From positions 145,214,652 to 145,278,651 of the forward strand of contig NC_133773.1 of NCBI RefSeq assembly GCF_003597395.2: 64,000 nucleotides of DNA. Direction: 5' to 3'. Every line of letters starts with the position of its first letter. The stretch's first letter is position 1. The notes under the pieces are model-generated. The model searched no databases. It saw only the letters and a list, made by a program, of their open reading frames with translations, and was not told where the DNA came from. Of this stretch, positions 24,201 to 36,115 are shown piece by piece. The position numbers and the translations under genes are program-made. This DNA comes from Chelonoidis abingdonii (lineage: Eukaryota; Chordata; Testudines; Testudinidae).

Positions 24201-25441
24201 TTAAGAGCATTGGGTTTTTTTGCAGTGTCGTATGCCCTGGAGCAGAAGTCTAGGGTTCTGTCCTGGCTCTGCTATTTGTCAGCCTCCTCTCTCATGTGCA
24301 GTTTCCCCAGACATCAAGGGGGTGAATAAATTACTGCCACATGCGGTGCAGCCCCGGGTGAGGTCTGTGCTTAATGCAGTGAGATCGCCACCACCCAGAC
24401 ACCGAGGCTAATGTCTTCCAAGCCATTGGCTCACGAGCTGCGATGAAGCGGAGGAAGGAGAACATGAACCAAAGTCATGGCTAGATTTTAGGAGGCCAAG
24501 TGCCCGGGGAAATGACCAGCAAGTTTGCATGGCACCAGGAGACTACAAAAAGAGGCATGTCTAGCCGCACACGTGTTTTTAGATATTTAGTAGAACAGGG
24601 TGGCCTTCTTTCCCTAGTTCTTAGCTTTCAGATTTGCAATCTGCACCCATAGAGAGCAGTGCAGGTGCCTTCATCTGCCTCAGCCAGCCGGACTCTGCTG
24701 GTTTTCCTCATCGTCGCAACACAGCTCTCTAGTGCGCACATGCCCACGACCACTGCATGCAGCTAGCCCCTGAATCATCACCAACTGAATCCTCAACACA
24801 AGAGAGCTCAGTACCATGACCGCACTACCCAGAATATTTAGCGAGGATCACCTTCAATATGCAGGCCTATACACCGCAAGGCTCTCTGGGAATATAGATG
24901 CCCAGGGCCATACCCACTCGCAGCCCCCTGTCCTAATCACTAAACCAAACAGCCTCTTTAATCCCTCCATGTAGATTCACACACACACACAGGCTGTCAG
25001 TTCTGCCATGGAACGCTTTGAATAATCATTTAAAAAACTGTTTGGAGAAAGAATCAAGCTGGAAACTGAATTTAAAAATAATCAAAGATAATTTAGCATC
25101 AGAACCACCAGTGGAAAACGTGTTTCTAGTACGGGGAATTTGGGTCAGTCAGTTACTGTACAAGCTGAATTTCATTCTAGGCAGAAGATAATCACTTTGA
25201 AAGAGGAATCCATTTTAAACTATTTTCACGTCGCTTACCTCCACAGTGCAAAATTTTCCATCAGCTTTCGGCTCCTTCCTCGAGCTCCTAATGGATAAAG
25301 CTGCAGGCATTTATAAGCTTTCCACTAATCAACATCAACGCACCTTCCCCAACCAATTTTATTTCCGTGTTGAATCTTAAGAGACAGAGTGGGCGATTTC
25401 TCATTATTGTAATTTCAATCACAAACAAGACGGGGGTTCTG
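24201..25441. other. No recognised gene
   Basis: A weak MIR-like stretch around 24290-24350 and a short (CA)n at about 24969-24990. No other feature. Confidence 0.4.
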
Positions 25442-25541
25442 NNNNNNNNNNNNNNNNNNNNNNNNNNNNNNNNNNNNNNNNNNNNNNNNNNNNNNNNNNN
25501 NNNNNNNNNNNNNNNNNNNNNNNNNNNNNNNNNNNNNNNNN
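25442..25541. other. Assembly gap (100 N)
   Basis: Exactly 100 N, the usual placeholder for a gap of unknown size. It lies at the left edge of the CpG island. Confidence 0.99.
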
Positions 25542-28510
25542 TGCGGGCGTGTAGCTCGGGGATGCCCGGGCGTGGGGCCGGGGCGGAGCTGAGTTCGGTG
25601 GGGTGGGTCCTGGCAGCTGCTCTCAGCGCGGGCCAGGAGCGGCAGCAGGAAAAGGCTGGCAAGTTTTCCTTGCAAAGCGGCCACCAGGTAACCCTCCCGG
25701 CGAATGCAGGGCTGTCGTCGGCCCCATCCCTGGCGGGGGGGAGCAGCAGTGTGCTCAGCCTTGCCCCAGGGGCCGGGCCAGACCGAGTGAGTCAGAGCGA
25801 AGGGGGGATCCTCTATTACTGGCCAGAATTCTGGGGCGCTCCGTGGCAGCCGCTGTTGAGGCCTGCCATGTATAACTGCTGGTCAGATGCTCGCGGGGTT
25901 TGGACCGCGGCCTCACCAAATGGCCATTGAGTACCGTAGCCTGATGTCGCGCTAGCAAGATCACTTCGCAGGGAGCGGAACGTCAGCACGTGGCCTCACT
26001 CGACAAACGCCGCACAGCGCAGTGCGTACCTCGAGAGCACCACGCAGGCGGCCGGGTACCTACTGCATTGCCGAGATCGGCCCCAACGAGACGAAGGCCC
26101 GCGGGGCAGGGCCCAGAACCCCGGCTGCGTTCAGACGGTGGGAACCACACCTCGGAGTGTGTTTCCCGGCACCTGCCCTGCGGTGAGTGCAGGTGGCGCT
26201 TGAGCTGGTCAGCCTCGGTCCAGGAGTGAGGAGGGGGTGAGGGGAGGGAGGGAAGGGGGAGCACTCTCGGGCCAGAAGTAGCTCCGATCCTGTCCCAACC
26301 AAGCTTAGCAACCCGGGACGCCGAGCCTGTCCTTTGACTGACCAGCTCACAGCCTCATGAGAGCTGCAGGCACCGCACAAATGAAGGCTTGGAAAAAGGC
26401 AGGCCGGGGCCGGGAGAAGCGGCTCGTGAGACCCCCTGTGGAGTGGTGCTGGAGGAGAGAGGGAGGCTCGGTCGCTTCGGGGAACCATCGTCCCCCTGCA
26501 CCGCAGACCCGGTCGTCTGCCCCCGACCCCCCGCGCCGCCGCCCGCCCCGGCAGGGCCACCAGTCCAGTATGTCTGCATGGCCACTGGGCCCCGGCATTG
26601 TGCCTCCTGCCAATTTAACGGGCACGGTCTCTCGCAAGGTTCAACCCTCCAGCCCAGGACGGGCGTTCCTCGATCTGTGAAGCCGAGGAGCCCTGGATCA
26701 GACCGATGTTGGGGTGGGGTGGGGGCAGAGCGGTGTTGGGTGGGACAGCGCCGATTTGAGGGCTGGGGGAAGCAGTGAGGTGCTGTTGGGCGTGGAAGCA
26801 GCGGATCGGGTGCGGGTTTGGGCCATGGGATGTTTTGGCCCCGGATGCTGTTGGTGTTTGGGAGTGGGCCCCAGGGAGGGGTTTGTTGGGGAGAGGGGGG
26901 AGGAATGAAAATTTAGAATCGTTGGGTTTGGGGAAAAGCTGGAGTCCCCTACTCGGAACTTGGCCAGAGCTGGCAAGGAGCAGGGCATGGTGGGGCGGGC
27001 GGGGCGGGGCGGGCGGGCCGAGCGCCCAGGGGGAGGCAGACGTAGGGCACAGCTGTGCCAGTGTGATGTCAGAGCACCGCGACACAGCTCGGAGAGGAAT
27101 GCTCTTTTCGGGACACGCTCGGAGCGCGTCGCAGTGTCCGCGGCCGAGAGTCAGCAAGCGGGGGGCGGGGACCGGAAGGGGGTGGGGATGGGATGGGACG
27201 GGGCAGTGGGCGGGGCGGGGGCGGAAGGGGGATGGCAGTGGTGGGGGCGGACCCATCCTGGCAGGCAGTGGGCCGCCAGAGCCGCCGGGGGTCGCAGGAG
27301 CACAAGAATGGGGGAGCCCTGGTGTGCCAGTCACCAGAGTCTCGCAGTCCCCCCTCGTGCTCTCATTGGTCCATGCCCTAACCATCGCCCCGCCCAGGGT
27401 GACCCCTCCTCTAGGTACGCCCGCAGGGATTCCCGCTCCTCCCCGATGGGGGGGCTCGCGCTCTCTCGGCCCGGAACAGCCTGGACAATGAGCGCCGAGG
27501 AGGCGGGGCGGATCGGGATGCGGAGCGGGCGGGGGCCGGAGGCGGTGGCGCGGGGTGTGGCAGCGCTGCGGGGCTGAGCGCTGGGGCGGTGATGTCGGGG
27601 CCGGAGACCTCCGCGTGCCCGGCCTCCCCGCACCCCCGGCCCTCCACTCCGGTACTGCCCCCCCCCGCGCGTGCCCCGGTCCCCTTCCGCACTGTCCAGT
27701 GCCCGCCCCAATTTCCCTGGGGCCCCTTCCCGCCCCTCACCTGCTCATCTCCCCCACCCCTCTACCCCGTCCAGTACACGCCCCCCACTCTTTCATCGCC
27801 CCGCTCCCATCTGCTCTCCTTCGGCCCCGATCCTGTCCAGTCCCTCCCCCACTGCTCTAGATCGCCTCCCGCAGCCTCCGGCTCCTCGGACGTGCCCCCG
27901 GCTCCCAGTCGCTTCTTGCCAGGCCCAGCCCCGCAACGTTCTAGCCTCGCCCCGCCCCCCTTCCCGCACCCCGTCCGCTGCCTCACATCACTACCGCGCC
28001 CCCCGCGTGGCCAGGGGTGGGCTCCGCAGTCCAGTTGCCGGCCAGAGTTTCCCGGCCTACCGCGATCCGGCAGATTGGTGTGGGCCTTACTCGGTCGGGG
28101 GGGACCGGGGGTAAAGCCCAGTCTCGATCGCCCGGCATCCCCCACGCGGGACTCCGGCAGGTTTCCGGGGGGGTACAAGATTGCCGGCAGCCACCGAATG
28201 GCAGGCTGGAAGGGGATCCCCGGAGGCCTCTGGGGTTAGAGCGTAGGACCCCGGACGGGCCTCGGCGGATCCTGAGGTAACCGCGCCCCGCCCCCTCCTA
28301 TCAGTTCGATCGTCCATGCCCCCACCTGTCCTAGGTCGCTCGGCCCCGGCCCTGTCGGGCACCGTGCTCGTGGGCCCCCTTCCGCAGCTCACGCAGTCCG
28401 GCCCCTGACGGCGGTAGTGTCCCTTCCGCGCTGCCGGTCCTTCCTGCCAGCGATCTGTCCTACAGGGGTTCCTCGCGCCCACGTGGGCCGTCCCACCAGC
28501 CGGGGCGAGT
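25542..28510. promoter_or_regulatory. CpG island (candidate promoter region)
   Basis: CG dinucleotides are frequent throughout, unlike the rest of the window; GC boxes (ggggcggggc) are dense at 26990-27030 and 27170-27230, an ATTGG (inverted CCAAT) lies at 27365-27369, and GC-rich sequence runs to about 28510. This is the normal look of an unmethylated vertebrate promoter. No coding exon of a known gene was identified in or beside it, so the transcript and direction are unknown. It overlaps unit A (26637-27420) and tract T1. Confidence 0.6.
26637..27420. repeat. Unit A of a G-rich repeat family (CpG-rich copy)
   Basis: Colinear with unit B (32552-33350) and the left part of unit C (33351-33685). 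Shared landmarks are the 'aaggttcaaccctcc' start, 'gcagagcggtgttgggtggg', the G-rich middle, the cggccgagag core (A at 27128-27150) and the 'cattggtcca' end. A keeps CpG sites that are TG or CA in C. Confidence 0.75.
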
Positions 28511-29060
28511 TTTTTTTTTTTAGGGCCCGGGCCCCTCACGCTTTGAAGCCGGTCTCCCACCGCATGCGGGACCATGCCCGACCCACTCATCTGCCCTGCT
28601 CCTGTCTGCAACAGTCCCTTCGTGCCCCACATCTCTCCAGTGGCCCACCCACCTTTCTTCTGCGCCCCCACCTGTCTCCAGTCCCCCCCCCCCTCGCCCC
28701 GGTCATCCTTCCCGCCACCCACACTGTCGTTCGTCCTGCCCTTCCACTCTCGCATCTGTTTCCTTTCTCCATCCCCTCATACCACACCTCACGTCCCATC
28801 CCTGGTCCCCTTCTATGTTGTCCTCATATGCTCCTCGTCCCCCCCAGCCCTTCGGTTCCCCTTTAGTCCATCCGCTACCTCGCCCCTCAATGTCATGCCC
28901 TCTTCCCACCTGGCCGTCCATCCCGATACAGCCTCTTCCTGTCCTCCTCTGCCCCCCCCACGCCCCCTGCTGCCACCATTTGCACCAGTCTCGTCCTGCC
29001 TCATCCTATCCCAGTCCCCTCTCATGGCCCTTCTGCTTGCTTCCCCCACTTCAGTTTTCC
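27620..29060. repeat. C-rich tract T1
   Basis: About 1.4 kb of C-rich plus-strand sequence with degenerate 'cccatccccttcctgcccc'-type motifs. Its right part (about 28850-28990) is colinear with T2 (32400-32545): 'ccctttagtcca', 'tgtcat', 'ttgcaccagtct'. Strong strand asymmetry. Confidence 0.65.
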
Positions 29061-29468
29061 TGCCTCAGCTCTCCCTCCTTCTTGTGGTTGCCTCTGTAAT
29101 GCCCTGACTCTCCTCCTCCCCCTCCTTCCACCCTTCTCTTCCCTGGATCTCGTGGGGAGTGGAGTGTCCCTGTTACACTCAAGAGAAACTCTTCTGCTCT
29201 CTCCAAGGCAGGGTCGGTTTGCTGCCTGCGGGGTCCTCTGGCTGGCTTGCTGTTAGAGGCAGGCTGGGAGAGTGGAAGCCAAAGCAAAGTTCACGCTGCA
29301 GCTCCGGTAGAATGCAGAAAGTTGTGACCGCCAGCGCCTGCTCTGTAGCTGGTAATCTTCTCCGCTGTGTCGCTAGTGGTCTTCCTTTTCATGTTGTTTC
29401 CCTTGCCCTTGTGGTTCTGCACGCGAGCCGTGGGCGGACCAGGGCTGTTGCTGAGCTGGCTTGGCTGG
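29061..29468. other. No recognised gene or repeat
   Basis: No supported feature. Confidence 0.4.
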
Positions 29469-30265
29469 TGTTAGTAAGCGAGGCCCTGAGACATAAACCA
29501 GTTGGTTTAGAGGCTGGTATGAGGCCTAAGGCCTGAACTAAATAATGGTCAAGACTTGCTAACATAACAGCAAGTTAAACTTTAAGGCAGCAGGCGAGGC
29601 CGCTGCTCCAGAAGGTGGCAAGAAAGGCCTGATGCGTCAAGAAGATACGTACCTAAAGTATGAACATAGAGATCAAGAACTTCACTTCTATGCACAATCC
29701 ACACAGATTAACAAGGACAGGCTGACCCATCTCAATGACAGGGCCAAAAAGGGTATGATGATGGATAATGTTGTTTTTTAACAACATGTACAAGGTGAGA
29801 GGCAGCACCTGCTACCGATAGAGGGGTGTGTACCTTACCTAGCGTAAAGGGTTGCACCTGCAATACGTCATGGAGTGGATGGTGTAATTTGTTTTACCTG
29901 TGTATAAGAATTGCATCCCTAGTCGCAATGTCTTTGCGCCGGCCTAGGGGCAGGGAAGTCCCCGCCACTGACGTAAAGCGAGGTCCATTGTCAAGAGGGC
30001 ACTTCCTCGTTTAGTACGCCCGGAGACTAAGTAATCTACGGGGGAACTGCAATTGTGTCCAAAGGGCAATAAACCTGGGTCGGCACGTGCCTTGCACACC
30101 TTTTACTAGACTCTGTGGTCATGGGGGTTCTCGTCGCGTTCTGCTGCATCAGCTATCTGCAGAGCTGGCGACGCAAACATGCGGGGCGCACCAGACGCAC
30201 GCAGCCGAGTAAATACCAAACAAGGAGAGAGCAGAGACACCACAGCTGGGAGCCTCTCTCTTCGC
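29469..30265 (+). mobile_element. Solo LTR-like unit, copy 1
   Basis: Colinear with 41964-42725. Starts TGTTAGTAAGC. TATAAG lies at 29903-29908 and AATAAA at 30068-30073, followed by a GT-rich 'gactctgtggtcatgggggt' stretch, the order U3 (TATA), R and poly(A) signal, U5. Many single-base differences from copy 2. No internal retroviral genes flank it. Ends are approximate. Confidence 0.55.
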
Positions 30266-31839
30266 AATGCATAGCAGCCCTGCCAGGGAAATGTCTGTTC
30301 ACGCTGCACGTGATGCGTAACTCATGTGCCGGGAAGGAGATATGGAGAGAGGTAATGTGAATGCATTCTGGGGTGCATTGGTGACCTCTCCCAATATATT
30401 ACTATGGGTATAATCGTCTGCATGGTATGTTTTCTTGTAGCCTGGCTGCTAGAAGTGCTGGGGTTGAGGGTGTGATGAGGGATGAGGTCGGTTAAATGGA
30501 AAAGATTAGGAATTCTTGCGATCATTTAGTACCTTGAGATACAGGGAACGCTGGATTTGAAGCCGATGCGTATTGGCTGGTAGACGTGCTCAAAGCAGAG
30601 TCTGTGTTTAGAAGAGGTGAGAATCCTACATAGGTAGGAGTTACATGGCATTTAGACAATCTATCGTCGCACTCAATTCTGCGACCTCCTGGTGAGTCTG
30701 GGGCATGAACCTTAGCTTCATAAGCAGGAAATCCAAGCTTTTAGTTCTTTTTTGTTTTGTTTTAAATAGCCCAACTTTTCGAGGGCACTCAGCTCCAGTG
30801 GAATTGTGGTTGGGTGCTCAGCGCCTCTGAAAATTGGTGCCATGTGTTTCTAAGCCCTGCCTTGAGAGAAGAGAAAATTTTGCCCCAGCATGCAACCTGA
30901 TGTGGGGGCCAGCTGTATCTTGAATCTTTGATGGACAACTCTGGAGCACCTGGTGCTGCTCAGGACTCTGCTAAGGAGGCAGCAGAGAAGTGGAGAAAGA
31001 CCCTGTTGATTTTCACTGCAGGCTTTGGGAACTTAAGGGTGGCTGTTTGAAACTGACAAGATGATGTAAATTTCATGCTTCCCACAGCCTGAGCTGCTGC
31101 AGAGGCTGGTAGTGGAGGTTGTGTTGGAGGAGGGAGGAGCTGCCCAAAATTATGGAGCCTAGGGCGGAAGGGTAGAGTAGCAGACACCCTACCATTGCAG
31201 CAGCCTAGAGGGGTAAGTGAAGCAATTTTCTCCCTCTTCTGGCAGCTGGGAGGCAGGGGAATGAGATGGGAGTGAGAGAGGAATGGGGGCGGAGTAGGGG
31301 GAATGCAAAAACAGAGCCCTTGAACAGTACGGCCAGGGGACTGCACCCCCTGACAGGAGTCTTAGCACCCACTTGCCTTCCCAAGCAGCTGGGAGGTTCA
31401 AAGGGGACTTCTTCACCAGGACCCTCCCATGTGTATTGTCTCCGGCCTTGTCCCTATCTGAAAACCTTCCAAACCCTAGCTGAACCTCAGCGGTCCTCCT
31501 TCCCATGTGCTCAGTGCCACAATAAGAGTGCTCTGTCTGAGCTGGCTCAAGAACTCAGGAGTGCTGGCTCCAGCACCCATGCTTCAGCCAGCCGGAGGAA
31601 AGTTTGAGAATGGGATTTTGCGTGAATCTGGGTAGCATGTGGTGTGGATTGATGCTCCCCCAGAGGTTTGCGGGTTTGGTAAAGGCCTCAGTATTATTCC
31701 CTGACAAAGATATGCGTCAGTTGTTCAGCAGTGCCTTGTTTGGTATAGTCTAGCATAGGTTGCAATCTGGAGGTGCGGCGGGATCGGGGCCAATGCGGAG
31801 CAGGTGACGGCAGTGGTGAGGGTGGGGTGGGAGCCTCAT
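30266..31839. other. No recognised gene or repeat
   Basis: No supported feature. Confidence 0.4.
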
Positions 31840-32550
31840 AGCTGTGCTCTGCCTCCCCACTTTCTACCCTGCCTTCCCATCTACCTGACCCTTCCCAACC
31901 CCCGCTGCCTGTCCCCAGCCCCCCCTATGTCTTCCTTCCCTCCTGGCCCACCTTGTCCAAAGTGCGCCCACCCCCACCCTTCCCCAGTTCCCCTTTCCAC
32001 CCCCCCACTTGCCCCGACCTTCCCCTGGTTCCTCTGCCCCTTTTCTGCCCCTTCATCTGTACCCCTTCCCCCTGCCACCCCCATCTGTCCCAATACCCCA
32101 TCCCCACCTTCCCCTGGCCCCTTCCTACCCCACCTGTCAGAGTACCCTGGCCCCTTCCTGTCTTGTTCCCACACCTGTGCCCACCCCACCTGCCCCTTCC
32201 TGTCCCACCCAACCTGCCCCCGTCCCCTTCCTGCCCCCTCATCTGTCCCATTCCCTCCACCCCCTTTGTATCCCGCCCTGCCACCTGCTCTGGTCCCTTC
32301 CCACACCCTCACCTGTCCCATTCCCCCCAGCCTCCTCCTATGCCACCCCTCCACCTGCCCTGCCTCCTCATCTGCCCTGGTCCCCTCCAGCCTCTTCCTG
32401 CCCCCTTTAGTCCACTCCAGCTACCCTCGCCCCCTCATGTCATACCCCCTTCCCGTTCCCACCAGTCCCAGTCAATCCCCACTACCTCAGCCCTCTTTCT
32501 ACCCTCACCTACCCTGCCCCAGTCCCCCTGCTCCTGCCTTGCTTGCACCA
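31840..32550. repeat. C-rich tract T2
   Basis: About 700 bases of C-rich sequence with loosely repeated 'cccacctgtcccattcccc'-type motifs. The right 150 bases match T1. It directly precedes unit B. The long frames on both strands are products of the low-complexity composition. Confidence 0.65.
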
Positions 32551-32551
32551 G

Positions 32552-33350
32552 TCTCTCAAAGGTCCAAAACCTCTAAGACTGGCTTTCATTGATTGTAAAG
32601 CCAGAAGGGACCCGTGTGACCGGAACTGATATTGGAAGCAGGGGTGGGAGCAGAAAGAACTGATGAGGAGGGACAGCTCTGATTTTAGGGAGTGGGGGAA
32701 GGAAGTGACGTGTGTTGGCGAGCGGAAGGCAGGCAGCAGATCTGATGAGGGCTTAGGAGGCACATTGGGGGTTTGAGTGGGGATAATTGTTGATCTTGGG
32801 GATGGGCAGATGTTGTGGGGAAGGGGACACATAATGAATTCATTAGAATGTTGGGGTTGGGGGGACACCTGGAGTCCCCCTACTCCATACATTTGGCAGA
32901 GTTCACAACACAGCCCACGGCTGTGTGGAAGAGGGGGCTGAGCACACAGGGAGAGGCAGGTGGGCACAGCTGTGCCCAGGTGGAGGTAAAGCACCTGCCC
33001 GCACAGGGGGAGGACACACCTCAGCAGGGACAACTCGGTCTTTTCTGTACATGCTCGGAACCCAGTCGCAGTGTCCGCGGCCGAGAGCTCAGTCTGAATT
33101 CAGCACAGGGGATGGAGACAGGAAGGGGGTGGGGAGTGGGCCCAAGGATACGGTTATGCCAAGGGGGCAGTGAGTGGGGTGGGATCCAGCCCCTGGGCAG
33201 TGGGGCCCCCAGCAGCGCACGGGGGTCGCAGGGAAGCACATGGGGGGAGCCCTGGGTGCCAGTCACAGAGTCTCGCAGTCCCGCCCCTCGTGCTCCTCAT
33301 TGGTCCATCCCTAACCCATTGCCCCCCCTCCAGGTGACCCCTCCCCATAG
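32552..33350. repeat. Unit B of the G-rich repeat family
   Basis: Starts 'caaaggtccaaaacctcta' followed by a CR1-tail-like 'attgtaaagccagaagggac'. It keeps the shared landmarks, including the cggccgagag core at 33065-33087 and the end 'cctcattggtcca'. About 800 bases long; unit C follows in tandem. Confidence 0.75.
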
Positions 33351-33685
33351 GCTCAAAGGTTCAACCCTCCTAGGACTGGCTTTCATCAATCGTAAAGCCA
33401 GAAGAGACCCCTGGATCAGAACTGATGTTGGGGGGTGGGTGGGGGCAGAGCGGTGTTGGGTGGGACAGTGCCAATTTTAGGGACTGGGAGAAAGCAATGA
33501 CATGTGTTGGGGAGTGGGAAGCAGCGGATTGGATGCAGGTTTGGGGGTCCATCAGATGTTTTGGCTGGGATCACTGTTGGGGAATGGGCAGAGACTGTGG
33601 GGGAGGGGGGGCACATAATTCATTAGAATGTCGGGGTTTGGTGAAAAGCTGGAATCACCTTACTCTGTACCTGATTTACCACGGC
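33351..33685. repeat. Unit C of the G-rich repeat family (truncated)
   Basis: Tandem to unit B: starts 'caaaggttcaaccctccta' 798 bases after the B start, stays colinear to the 'aagctggaatcaccttactc' stretch, then stops where a GC-rich hAT-like element begins. Several CpG sites of A are TG or CA here. Confidence 0.75.
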
Positions 33686-33689
33686 ACGA

Positions 33690-34360
33690 GGCCCACGGTC
33701 CAAGGGGATCCCGGCCTTCTCCGCCCCCCCCGGGGGCGGAAGCTTAGTGCTGCCGGCTCCTGCTGCAGCAGGGCAAGCTCTGCCGGCAGGCAAGCTCTTC
33801 CCTCACCTCTTTCCCGAGTGTGCTGAGTTCCCTCCCCCGACCCCCTGCTGCCGATCAGCTGCTTGCCGGGAGGACGGAGGGAGAAGAGCGGAGCCTCAGC
33901 ACCTCACCACTCCAGGGAGAAGAAGAGGCAGGGGTGGGGTCTTGGGGAAGGGGCTGGAATCGGGGCATACCCCCTCCAGCCCCTTTCGTGAGCACCCCCA
34001 TGACCCCAGACCACATCCCCAGCCCTATGCCCACCCTGACCCCTCACACCTCCCCAGCTCCCCCACCCCGTGCCCTGACTCCTGAACCCCCCACATCCCC
34101 ACCCCCATCCTGAGCATCAAATGGGATCTCCTGCACCCTCCCGCATTCCCACCTGCACCCCTTGCACCAAACAGGAGCTGCCCCGGGTAAGCGCTCCACG
34201 CCCCAACCTCCTGCCCCAATCTTGAGCCCCCTCCCTCACCCTAGCTCCTGGCCAGACCCCGCACCCAAACATTTTTTTTACAGTATTTGTAAAGATCACT
34301 CAGTGGTCCGTCAAGACTATCTGTGACTTTCAAGTGGTCTGTGGAAAAATAAGTTAGACT
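33690..34360. mobile_element. GC-rich hAT-like element
   Basis: GC-rich left part, then repeated 'ccccacatccccacccccat'-type motifs and an end with 'actcagtggtccgtcaagac' and 'caagtggtctgtgg', typical of a hAT-like family with an internal C-rich minisatellite (compare 48690-48900). Ends not resolved. Confidence 0.45.
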
Positions 34361-34755
34361 ACAAGAACAATCAAGGTACCTCACTTTATTTTCATTTACT
34401 TGCTATTACTTAGAGGAGGAGGAAGAAAAAAAGAATGAAAAACGAGGGCAGGGGGAGATAGGAGAGAGTGTTCTTTTTCTTGGCTGGGTCCCAAGGAGGG
34501 ACCCCAAATATGAAGCTGAGCACGGGGAGCCCTACTCACTCCAAATCTACCACTAGATGTCACATCACTTGTGCTGGGGATACTTTATCAGCTGATCCCC
34601 ACAGTCTCCAACCTACCAGGGCAGTACAGCCCCGAGCTGCAAGCTGAGATGAAGAGGTCTATCAAATGTGTCAAGTTGTGGCACCATGGCTAGAGCGGCA
34701 GCTGAGGAGTCAAGAGGTCTAGTCTCATCCCAACTTGCCATGAACGTGGAAATGT
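34361..34755. other. No recognised gene or repeat
   Basis: Purine-rich stretch at 34410-34470; nothing else. Confidence 0.4.
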
Positions 34756-35365
34756 CATAGAATATCAGGATTGGAAGAGACCTGAGGAGGTATCTAGTCC
34801 AATCCCCTGCTCAAAGCAGGACCAATCCCCAACTAAATCATCCCAGCCAGGGCTTTGTCAAGCCAGGCCTTAAAAACCTTTTACGGTTGGAGATTCCAGC
34901 ATCTCCCTAGGTAACCCATTCCAGTGCTTCACCACCCTCCTAGTGAAATAGTGTTTCCTAATATCCAATCTAAACCTCCCCCACTGCAACTTGAGACCAT
35001 GTTCCTTGTTCTGTCATCTACCACCACTGAGAACAGCCGAGCTCCATCCTCTTTGGAATCCCCCTTCAAGTAGTTGAAGGCTGCTATCAAATTCCCCCTC
35101 GTTCTTCTCTTCTGCAGACTAAATAATCCCAGTTCCCTCAGCCTCTCCTCATAAGTCATGTGCTCCAGCCCCCTAATCATTTTTGTTGCCCTCCGCTGGA
35201 CTCTCCCCAATTTGTCCACATCCCTTCTGCAGTGGGGGAACCAAAACTGGATGCAATACTCCAGGTGTGGCCTCACCAATGCCACTTCCCTCGTTCTGCT
35301 GGCCATGCTCCTACTAATGGAGCCCAATATGCTGTTGGCCTTCTTGGCAACAGGGGCACACTGCT
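34756..35365 (-). mobile_element. CR1 LINE, 3' ORF2 and tail
   Basis: The minus-strand frame 35399-34929 gives the CR1 ORF2 C-terminus: [20 protein letters not shown], then [27 protein letters not shown] and [15 protein letters not shown]. After a frame change the 3' UTR follows, and it ends at CATAGAATATC (34756). The 5' part is missing, as usual for CR1. Confidence 0.88.
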
Positions 35366-35480
35366 GACTCAGCCACTCTCCCTGCCTCAGTTTGCCCATC
35401 TGTAAAGGGGGGTAAGAGACCTACCTACCTACCTCTCAGGGACATTGTGAGGCTTCATTCGTTCATGCACGTAAAGCACA
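35366..35480 (-). mobile_element. MIR SINE, inverted
   Basis: 'ctgcctcagtttgcccatct' then 'gacattgtgaggcttcattc' and 'acgtaaagcaca' give an inverted MIR core. A short (ACCT)n lies at 35420-35435. Confidence 0.75.
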
Positions 35481-35869
35481 TGGAGGCCCTTGGTTGGAAG
35501 GTGATGGGCAGAGTGTTGTTGCTTCTCCGTAAGCCTGCCATTGTCCCACTCAGGAGTGATCTGCATTGGTCTGTTCCAATAAAGAGCACAAGCCCAGCGG
35601 TGTCTGCCTGCCTCTGAAATGTGATTAAAATCAGGGGGAGGTTTTAAAGACTCAGCTGCCCTCAGGAGCTCGCAGCAGGAGCTGACGTTAAATGAGAGTC
35701 TGGCACACAAATGATTATTGATTCCTTGGGCCTTTAAAACACACCGGGCTCAGGGCCCATCTTAGCAGCATCCTGTTGAATGAGGCAGGCAGCTGAGGGG
35801 GAGGAAGGTCTGCCAGCAGCTCTCGGGGCTGCACTGGGAGATACTTTACCCACTATTTGTTTTCCAGAA
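35481..35869. other. No recognised gene or repeat
   Basis: No supported feature. Confidence 0.4.
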
Positions 35870-36115
35870 GTTCTTGGAGACCCTAGCCAGGGTCAGACAC
35901 CTCGTATGAAACAGTCCCTGCCCCAGGCAGCTTGCAGTCTAAACAGAGAGGAGATGGGAGAAAGGACAGATTATTATCTCCAGTGTACAAATGGCTTAAA
36001 TGACTGGCCTAAGGTCAAAAAGAGTCTGTGGCAGAGTCAGAAACTGAGCTCCGAGCTCCTGCGTCCCACTTCGGAGCCTGAGCCTCTCAATATGTGGGCA
36101 ATAGCCTGGCGTAGT
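35870..36115 (+). mobile_element. MIR-like SINE
   Basis: 'cagtccctgccccaggcagc', 'gacaga-ttattatctccag', 'actggcctaaggtcaaaa' and 'gtggcagagtcagaaactga' follow the order of the copy at 15590. Confidence 0.6.

Noticed and set aside
26615..28755. Several frames of 200-256 codons on both strands
   Set aside because: They lie in extremely GC-rich or C-rich sequence on all frames at once, with Pro/Ala/Gly/Arg-biased translations. Stops are simply rare there.
31804..32592. Proline-rich frames in all three plus frames (up to 262 codons)
   Set aside because: Product of the C-rich tract T2; all frames give Pro/Ser/Leu/Cys repeats and none is favoured.
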